A stretch of 12,704 nucleotides of DNA from Acholeplasmataceae bacterium (GTDB taxonomy: Bacteria; Bacillota_I; Bacilli_A; Acholeplasmatales; Acholeplasmataceae): positions 1 to 12,704 of the forward strand of contig JALQTF010000033.1 of assembly GCA_023264085.1 (NCBI GenBank), in the 5' to 3' direction. Each line of letters begins with the position of its first letter. The stretch's first letter is position 1. The notes beneath the pieces are model-generated. The model saw only the letters and a list, made by a program, of their open reading frames with translations. It was not told the origin of the DNA and made no database searches. Shown here piece by piece: positions 8,159 through 12,704 of this stretch. A program made the position numbers and the translations under genes.

Positions 8159-8760
8159 GTAGAAAAGTCATTCCTACAAAAGGAAATCTAATGCGTCTCA
8201 ATGCACGTATGAAACTTGCAACAAAAGGTTACGAACTCATGGATCGTAAACGCAATATTTTAGTACGTGAAATGATGTCTATCCTTAACGAAGTAAAAGA
8301 ATTAAGAAAAACCATTACAACCAAGTTCAAAACTGCTTATAAAGCATTACAAGATGCAAACATCACATTAGGAATCGTCTCAGATATTGCAAAATCGATC
8401 CCAGTCAATGATGGATTATCCATCAAATATCGTTCAGTGATGGGTGTAGAAATTCCGAAAGTCACACATGAATCTGAGCATATTCGATTGACATATGGTT
8501 TTGGTGCAACCAATACAAAATTTGATTATGCTTATAAAACATTATTAGAACTACGTACAATGATCGTGACTTTGGCTGAGATTGATAATGCAACGTATCG
8601 ATTAGCAAATGCGATTCGTAAAACAAGAAAACGTGCAAATGCGCTTAATCAAATTGTATTACCTCAATTAACAACTGATATTAAATTTATTAAAGATACA
8701 CTTGAAGAAAGAGAACGTGAAGCTTTTTCAAGACAAAAAATGATCAAAAAACACATATAA
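8155..8760 (+). CDS. ntpD: V-type ATP synthase subunit D (central rotor shaft)
   Basis: A 201-residue protein with the unmistakable family start (PTKGNLMRLNARMKLATKGY, residues 7-26). Long N- and C-terminal helices (about 7-70 and 130-195) form the antiparallel coiled-coil shaft, with a short beta region between them. It rotates within A3B3 and passes torque to subunits F, C and the K ring. It overlaps the end of subunit B by 4 nt (ATGA), with only a weak ribosome site, so translation is likely coupled. It is the last gene of the operon, and its TAA stop directly abuts the terminator palindrome. Confidence 0.96.
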   Translation: MSRKVIPTKGNLMRLNARMKLATKGYELMDRKRNILVREMMSILNEVKELRKTITTKFKTAYKALQDANITLGIVSDIAKSIPVNDGLSIKYRSVMGVEIPKVTHESEHIRLTYGFGATNTKFDYAYKTLLELRTMIVTLAEIDNATYRLANAIRKTRKRANALNQIVLPQLTTDIKFIKDTLEEREREAFSRQKMIKKHI

Positions 8761-8792
8761 AAACCACTCTGATATCAGAGTGGTTTCTTTTT
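8761..8792. terminator. Bidirectional rho-independent terminator (26-bp perfect palindrome)
   Basis: Positions 8761-8786 form a perfect palindrome, arms AAACCACTCTGAT and ATCAGAGTGGTTT. A CTTTTT tract follows on the plus strand (8787-8792), and an A-run (8759-8763) supplies the U-tract on the minus strand. It sits between the convergent V-ATPase operon and the reductase gene. The right T-run reaches into the TAA stop of the reductase (8791-8793), so one element serves both transcripts. Confidence 0.9.
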
Positions 8793-11271
8793 AAATAAAT
8801 AAATTATGATTAGCTTCATCGGTAGCTGCTAAATAACTTGCGACTCCAGCATATTCAATACCTTCAATGAGTTCACTTTCTTTAATACCCATGATGTCCA
8901 TTGACATTGCACAAGCAACAATTTTAACACCTAATTCTTGAGCTCTTGCTAGTAATACTTCGAGAGAATCGACATTTTTCTTTTTCATGACGCGTCGAAT
9001 CATTTTTGGCCCCATACCTAACATATTCATATTCGATAGTGGTAACTTTTTAGATCCTTTAGGCATCATTTTACCAAACATTTTATCCATGAATGACTTT
9101 TTGACTCGTTTTGATTTGGCTTTTCTTAAAATGTTAAGTCCCCAAAATGTAAAGAATAATGTAACATCTTTCCCCATAGATTTTGCACCAGTTGCAATAA
9201 TCATCGCAGCAATCGCTTTATCTAAATCTTGAGAAAAGACGACCATGGTGGATGCGTTTCCAACATGTTGCATTTGATAGCCTTCTTTATGGAAACGTTT
9301 TGACCCTTTTTGAATATACGCGATTTGAATATTATTCTCTTTTTTTAGATTAATAAATGTATGCCCTGATTTATCTGCCCATGCAACAATGTCTTTAGAA
9401 AATCCAGGATCTGTTGCTTTAACTTCGATGATTTCACCATCATCCACGGATTTCATCGCTTCATAGGTTTTCACAATTGGACCAGGACATTGTAGCCCAC
9501 ACGCATCTAAGAATACGGATACTTTTTGCGTATTAAAATCAACAACAATGGGTTCTTCTTTTTCAGGTAATACCATATCCCCTAAGTCATCTACCAGTGA
9601 GAAACATACTTCAGAACCATTATGATCAAAGACACAACTATATGATTTAAATCCACCATCTAAGTTCTTCACACGATATCCATGTTGCATGAGTAATCTT
9701 GCAGCTGTATATCCACGTTGTCCAACTTGGCAATACACATAGATTGCTTCTTCTTTTGGAATTTCATCTAGTCTTTGACGTAGTTCTGATAATGGAATGT
9801 TCACACTACCAGGTAAATGCTCAATAAGATGTTCTGCTTTTTCTCTAATATCTATCACACGAGCACCTTTTGATGCAAGTTCTGACATTTCTTGCCATGT
9901 TATTACTTCAACTTTTTGATTGAGAATATTATCTGCAATAAATCCAACCATATTCACTGGATCTTTTGCTGATGAGAATGGCGGTGCATAGGCAAGATCT
10001 AAATGTCTTAAATGCGTGACTTTTACTTTACCAAAAATCGCTGTTGCAAGAACATCAATGCGTTTATCTACACCTTCACCACCAATTGCTTGAGCACCAT
10101 ATATTTCTTCAGTTACTGGATCAAAGATAACTTTCATTGAAATTGGTTCAGCACCAGGATAATAAGATGCATGCGAAGTAGGATGTAAATGAATTGCTTT
10201 ATATGGCTTATTCAATCGTTTTAATGTTTTTTCATTCACACCAACACTTGCAGCATTTTTTTCAAAAATTTTAACTGCAGATGTTGCGATTGTACCAGGA
10301 TATATTTCTTTTGATCCACATATATGATCAGCAACAAATCGTGCTTGTTTGTTAGCAGGACCAGCTAAAGCAACACTCATCGTTTCACCAGAAACAATGT
10401 GTTCAACATCAATCACATCGCCAATGGCATAAATATTTTTATCTGATGTCAAGAAGTTTTCATCAACATCAATACCACCACGTCCATTGAGTGTTAATCC
10501 TGTCTTTTTCGCTAATGTATTATCAGGTTTCACACCAATGGCTAAAATCGTTAAATCACTTTGAAGTTCAGTGCCACTAGTGAGTGTGATTTTCTTTCCT
10601 TCATCGCTAAATGCTTTCACACCGTCATTTAATATCAAACCAGCACCTTGATCTACGATATGCTGATGAATAATTTGCGCCATTTCAAAGTCAAACATTG
10701 CCATGACTTGTGGTGCCATTTCAACAAGTGTTGCACGTAAGCCTAAGTGATGCAAGTTTTCTAATACTTCAATTCCTATAAACCCACCACCAATGACAAC
10801 TGCACGTTTTGGCTTATGTTCTTTGATATGTGCAATAATTTGATCCATATCCGGAATGTTTCTTAAAGTAAAGATATTGCTTGCTTCATCGATACCTTTG
10901 ATAGGCGGTTTAATAGGTTGTGCGCCTGTAGAAATGACAAGTTTATCATATGTCTCAGTATATGTTTTTCCTGATTTGACCTCTTGTACAGTAACAACTT
11001 TTTTTTCTTTATCAATGTCAATGACTTCAGAAAAAGTCCGAATGTCAACATTGAATTTTTTAGACATGTCTTCAACAGTCTGTACTACTAAGGAATCCCT
11101 GCTTGGAATCACCCCGCCAATATGGTAAGGTAATCCACAATTTGCAAAGCTTATGTATTCGCCGCGTTCAAACATGATGATCTCTGCAAACTCATCATTA
11201 CGACGTAGGCGTGCAGCCGTGGTTGCACCACCGGCAACACCACCGACAATTACTACTTTATTTACTTTCAT
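8791..11271 (-). CDS. CoA-disulfide/persulfide reductase with rhodanese, TusA and DsrE2-like domains
   Basis: An 826-residue four-domain fusion. Residues 1-450 are a flavin-dependent CoA-disulfide reductase: FAD motif GGVAGGATTAARLRR (10-24), the single active cysteine C45 in SFANCGLPY, NAD(P)H motif GGGFIGIE (161-168), FAD motif YAIGD (281-285), and the family tyrosines Y370/Y371 and Y428. Residues 455-550 are a rhodanese domain with loop cysteine C514 (YCQVGQRG). Residues 585-655 are a TusA-like domain, CGLQCPGP with C595. Residues 673-826 are a DsrE2-like domain with C787 in ACAMSMDIMGI. Such enzymes reduce CoA disulfide, CoA persulfide or polysulfide with NAD(P)H, and the added domains would pass sulfane sulfur from cysteine to cysteine. 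The start ATG has GGAGG at 5 nt. All four domains keep their key cysteines. The exact physiological substrate is unknown. Confidence 0.92.
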   Translation of the reverse strand: MKVNKVVIVGGVAGGATTAARLRRNDEFAEIIMFERGEYISFANCGLPYHIGGVIPSRDSLVVQTVEDMSKKFNVDIRTFSEVIDIDKEKKVVTVQEVKSGKTYTETYDKLVISTGAQPIKPPIKGIDEASNIFTLRNIPDMDQIIAHIKEHKPKRAVVIGGGFIGIEVLENLHHLGLRATLVEMAPQVMAMFDFEMAQIIHQHIVDQGAGLILNDGVKAFSDEGKKITLTSGTELQSDLTILAIGVKPDNTLAKKTGLTLNGRGGIDVDENFLTSDKNIYAIGDVIDVEHIVSGETMSVALAGPANKQARFVADHICGSKEIYPGTIATSAVKIFEKNAASVGVNEKTLKRLNKPYKAIHLHPTSHASYYPGAEPISMKVIFDPVTEEIYGAQAIGGEGVDKRIDVLATAIFGKVKVTHLRHLDLAYAPPFSSAKDPVNMVGFIADNILNQKVEVITWQEMSELASKGARVIDIREKAEHLIEHLPGSVNIPLSELRQRLDEIPKEEAIYVYCQVGQRGYTAARLLMQHGYRVKNLDGGFKSYSCVFDHNGSEVCFSLVDDLGDMVLPEKEEPIVVDFNTQKVSVFLDACGLQCPGPIVKTYEAMKSVDDGEIIEVKATDPGFSKDIVAWADKSGHTFINLKKENNIQIAYIQKGSKRFHKEGYQMQHVGNASTMVVFSQDLDKAIAAMIIATGAKSMGKDVTLFFTFWGLNILRKAKSKRVKKSFMDKMFGKMMPKGSKKLPLSNMNMLGMGPKMIRRVMKKKNVDSLEVLLARAQELGVKIVACAMSMDIMGIKESELIEGIEYAGVASYLAATDEANHNLFI

Positions 11272-11290
11272 ATCGTCCTCCGATACTTAT

Positions 11291-11319
11291 ATATTAAAAC
11301 TGATTTATTAAAAAGTCAA
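11291..11319 (-). promoter_or_regulatory. Promoter of the reductase gene
   Basis: Read on the minus strand, TTGACT (11319-11314, 5 of 6) and TAATAT (11296-11291, 4 of 6) are separated by 17 bp. The start codon follows about 20 nt downstream of the -10, with the ribosome site CGGAGGA in between. It lies downstream of the rhodopsin terminator, so the reductase is probably transcribed on its own. Confidence 0.65.
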
Positions 11320-11342
11320 TGTTTTTTAAGTATTTTTTATTT

Positions 11343-11356
11343 CGGAAACGATTACA
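11343..11356 (+). promoter_or_regulatory. Possible cre-like operator upstream of the reductase promoter
   Basis: CGGAAACGATTACA matches the CcpA consensus TGNAANCGNNNNCA except for the first base. It lies about 24 nt upstream of the reductase -35 element, a position that in Firmicutes can go with activation rather than repression. A one-mismatch match to a degenerate motif in AT-rich DNA could occur by chance. Confidence 0.3.
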
Positions 11357-11357
11357 T

Positions 11358-11384
11358 AAAAAAAGGATGCTTTCGCATCCTTTT
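11358..11384 (-). terminator. Rho-independent terminator of the rhodopsin gene
   Basis: A 10-bp perfect stem (AAAAGGATGC / GCATCCTTTT, 11361-11370 and 11375-11384) encloses a four-base loop that reads GAAA on the minus strand, a stable GNRA tetraloop. The A-run at 11358-11364 gives a U-tract on the minus-strand transcript. It lies about 20 nt after the rhodopsin stop codon, separating this gene from the reductase. Confidence 0.9.
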
Positions 11385-11403
11385 AAAAACTTTAATACTA
11401 TTT

Positions 11404-12174
11404 TTATACTTCTTCGTAACCTTGTTCTTGTGAAAGAATAGATGAAACGAATTGTAAGATCACACCATAAATAACTTTAGATGAGATATCAGCAATTGTA
11501 TATAACACTTGTTGTGAAGCGATTGCTAATTCAAAGTTATTAAGAAGTGGCATGACATATGCAATTGGATAAATTGTCCATGATACATAGAATAATGGTA
11601 AGATGAACGCAAATAATGGTAATGCTTTAGATTTCGCCATATTTGCTTTACCTTCTTTGATAACGCGTGTAATTAAGACAAGTACGAAAATATAGAATAC
11701 TGTAGAAATTGCACCCCATACTAACCATAATACAAGGTCTTCACCAACAGTACCTGGTTCGTAAAATTGACCAACATAACCAGTTAAGATCATGAGGACA
11801 CCAAATGTTGCAAATTGCGTTAAATATTTTTTAAACGCTGCACCAGCAACACCGACAACAAATAAAATTTGGATGAGAAGCATTGGTACGTCAATGAGCC
11901 AGTTTAAATATCTGAACCCATTAGAGAAGTTACCAGTTAATTCATATACACCATTGTTAAGTGTAAATGCTTCTACCCATTGATTTTGTTGTTCAAATAG
12001 TAACAACAATGCAGAAACCATAACGACAACACTTAATACAGAACTCATTCTATATTTAGGTAAGTTGGTTTTGATCGTTAAGATGAAAAAAATCAAAGAT
12101 GCCGCCATAGCTGCATATCCTAGCGTCAACACATGTGAAACGAGTTGAAAGCTTGAAACAGAAATACTTTGCAT
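11404..12174 (-). CDS. Light-driven sodium-pump type rhodopsin (NDQ family)
   Basis: A 256-residue, seven-helix retinal protein (helices about 14-34, 43-61, 86-111, 117-137, 146-170, 184-210, 219-246). Helix C reads RYLNWLIDVPMLLIQ, placing N91, D95 and Q102 at the three positions that define KR2-type Na+ pumps (KR2 N112, D116, Q123); R88 is the conserved helix-C arginine. Helix F has W199 and Y202-P203. Helix G reads TIADISSKVIYG, with counterion D229 and the retinal-binding Schiff-base lysine K233. G154 stands where bacteriorhodopsin has W138 and xanthorhodopsin has its fenestration glycine. Expected role: Na+ export from the cell in light (H+ in the absence of Na+, as shown for KR2). It has a strong promoter, an AAAGGAGA ribosome site about 8 nt before the ATG, and its own terminator. 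Function is inferred from motifs; no retinal-synthesis gene is nearby. Confidence 0.94.
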   Translation of the reverse strand: MQSISVSSFQLVSHVLTLGYAAMAASLIFFILTIKTNLPKYRMSSVLSVVVMVSALLLLFEQQNQWVEAFTLNNGVYELTGNFSNGFRYLNWLIDVPMLLIQILFVVGVAGAAFKKYLTQFATFGVLMILTGYVGQFYEPGTVGEDLVLWLVWGAISTVFYIFVLVLITRVIKEGKANMAKSKALPLFAFILPLFYVSWTIYPIAYVMPLLNNFELAIASQQVLYTIADISSKVIYGVILQFVSSILSQEQGYEEV

Positions 12175-12195
12175 TCTTTTTTCTCCTTTTGTTTT

Positions 12196-12211
12196 TTAGG
12201 TTTATACCTAA
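12196..12211. repeat. Perfect inverted repeat at predicted rhodopsin transcription start
   Basis: TTAGGT-TTAT-ACCTAA is a 6-bp perfect dyad with a 4-base spacer. It lies immediately downstream of the rhodopsin -10 element (12216-12221), where transcription should begin. It could be an operator for an unidentified regulator or a 5' hairpin that protects the mRNA. The ribosome site follows it and is not sequestered. Confidence 0.6.
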
Positions 12212-12215
12212 GCTC

Positions 12216-12244
12216 ATTTTACTCCTTAGTGAAAGCGCTGTCAA
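12216..12244 (-). promoter_or_regulatory. Strong sigma-A-type promoter of the rhodopsin gene
   Basis: On the minus strand, a perfect -35 TTGACA (12244-12239) and -10 TAAAAT (12221-12216, 5 of 6) are separated by 17 bp. The predicted start of transcription is near 12209, giving a 5' leader of about 35 nt. This is the best -35 and spacing combination in the window. Confidence 0.82.
12230..12243 (+). promoter_or_regulatory. cre-like operator (CcpA / LacI-family) overlapping the rhodopsin -35
   Basis: TGAAAGCGCTGTCA fits the CcpA catabolite-response consensus TGNAANCGNNNNCA at every defined position and has the near-palindromic AAGCGCT core typical of LacI-family operators. It covers the rhodopsin -35 and part of its spacer, a position expected to block RNA polymerase. 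It also lies just upstream of the -35 of the divergent small membrane-protein gene. Confidence 0.68.
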
Positions 12245-12247
12245 GTT

Positions 12248-12275
12248 TTGAATATCAAAGTTTTAAAAATATGAT
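12248..12275 (+). promoter_or_regulatory. Probable promoter of the small membrane-protein gene
   Basis: TTGAAT (12248-12253, 4 of 6) and TATGAT (12270-12275, 5 of 6) are separated by 16 bp, with the ribosome site AAAGGAG (12287-12293) and ATG at 12298 downstream. It is divergent from the rhodopsin promoter, the -35 elements being separated by only 3 bp. Confidence 0.5.
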
Positions 12276-12297
12276 AAAATATGGTAAAGGAGTCCCC

Positions 12298-12642
12298 ATG
12301 AACCCAATACAAACAGCTGTTTTGAATAAAAAAGAAAAACTTATCGTACTTCTTACAATTGCAGATATCTTATTTGTTTTCACGTATCTTGTGTTAAGTA
12401 TTTTCCAACAACAACTTTTTAGATACATGACGTTATCTGTTTTACTGTCAGCCATCATTTTATATGGACTTTTACTTGTATTATCACTTCTTTTTACACA
12501 TATTGAAACACGGCAGTTTAAAGAGAAAACCATGTCAATAAAAAACAACAGACTCATCATCACTGAACATGATCAAGATATGTCTTATCCAATGCAGGAT
12601 TTAACCCATGTCATTTTAAGTAAACTCTATTACTTTTGCTAA
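12298..12642 (+). CDS. Small two-helix membrane protein of unknown function, possibly frameshifted
   Basis: The 114-residue reading starts at ATG 12298, chosen because AAAGGAG (12287-12293) is 4-5 nt upstream. An in-frame ATG at 12169 would place the start within the rhodopsin gene. Two hydrophobic helices (about 15-37 and 45-67) are followed by a soluble tail that reads like a beta-strand-rich, PH-like domain (SIKNNRLIITEHDQDMSYPM, about 81-100), but I do not recognise the family. The reading ends abruptly at LYYFC. The +1 frame is open from 12620 to the window end and encodes plausible continuation (TFAKLTKEVMMKIVGKFLVE), so a frameshift between about 12620 and 12639 is likely, or a second gene starts at 12658 or 12661. 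Divergent from the rhodopsin gene across a shared control region. Confidence 0.6.
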   Translation: MNPIQTAVLNKKEKLIVLLTIADILFVFTYLVLSIFQQQLFRYMTLSVLLSAIILYGLLLVLSLLFTHIETRQFKEKTMSIKNNRLIITEHDQDMSYPMQDLTHVILSKLYYFC

Positions 12643-12704
12643 GTTAACTAAAGAAGTAATGATGAAAATTGTTGGCAAGTTCCTTGTTGAACTTAAAGAC
12701 ATGG

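Noticed and set aside
306..8760. Calling the enzyme a Na+-ATPase like that of Enterococcus hirae
   Set aside because: The K subunit lacks the Gln and Thr ligands for Na+, so Na+ coupling is not supported by the sequence.
11404..12174. Rhodopsin as a chloride pump, proton pump or heliorhodopsin
   Set aside because: Chloride pumps of this branch have N-T-Q and proton pumps D-T/S-E/D; here the middle residue is Asp with Asn first and Gln third. The helix-C and helix-G motifs are not those of heliorhodopsins.
12169..12297. Upstream ATG giving a 157-residue version of the small membrane protein
   Set aside because: The extension overlaps the rhodopsin start, its leader and both promoters; ATG 12298 has a good ribosome site.
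1..12704. Mycoplasma genetic code (UGA = Trp)
   Set aside because: Conserved tryptophans are UGG and several clear genes end at UGA.
1..12704. CRISPR arrays, tRNA or rRNA genes, insertion sequences, riboswitches
   Set aside because: No regularly spaced repeats, cloverleaf-like segments, transposase motifs or long structured leaders were seen on either strand.

Overview
The window looks like a chromosomal segment of a low-GC Gram-positive-type bacterium. Base composition is AT-rich, Shine-Dalgarno sites are strong, and sigma-A style promoters are present. UGA serves as a stop codon (for example at the ends of V-ATPase subunits F and B), and tryptophan is UGG. This excludes the Mycoplasma/Spiroplasma code and fits Acholeplasma/Izemoplasma-like Mollicutes or another AT-rich Firmicutes relative. 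The taxon is an inference from style; no marker gene is present.

Layout. (1) Positions 1-144, minus strand: the N-terminal fragment of an Atg22/UMF1-like MFS transporter, running off the left edge. (2) 145-305: divergent intergenic region with a good extended -10 promoter for the next operon. (3) 306-8760, plus strand: a compact nine-gene V-type (A/V-type) ATPase operon in the order G/H-like stalk coil, C, I, K, F, E, A, B, D, with tight or overlapping junctions. It ends at a perfect 26-bp palindromic terminator shared with the convergent gene. (4) 8791-11271, minus strand: a four-domain CoA-disulfide/persulfide reductase fusion (flavin reductase, rhodanese, TusA, DsrE2-like) with its own promoter. 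(5) 11404-12174, minus strand: a microbial rhodopsin with the N-D-Q triad in helix C, the signature of light-driven Na+ pumps such as KR2. It has its own terminator and a near-consensus promoter overlapped by a perfect match to the CcpA cre consensus. (6) 12298 to the right edge, plus strand: a divergent small two-helix membrane protein that appears to change frame near its end.

How the parts may fit. The rhodopsin would export Na+ using light. The V-ATPase interconverts ATP and an ion gradient. Its K subunit lacks the Gln and Ser/Thr ligands of Na+-binding rotor rings, so it is more likely H+-coupled, and any link between the two would need Na+/H+ exchange or Na+-driven transport. The cre-like operator on the rhodopsin promoter suggests that light-driven pumping is turned down when good sugar is available. 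No retinal or carotenoid gene lies in the window, so retinal must be made elsewhere or scavenged.

The most interesting part is the right-hand third: a Na+-pump rhodopsin in a Mollicute/Firmicute-like background, with an apparent catabolite operator, a dyad at the predicted transcription start and a glycine at the carotenoid-antenna fenestration position.
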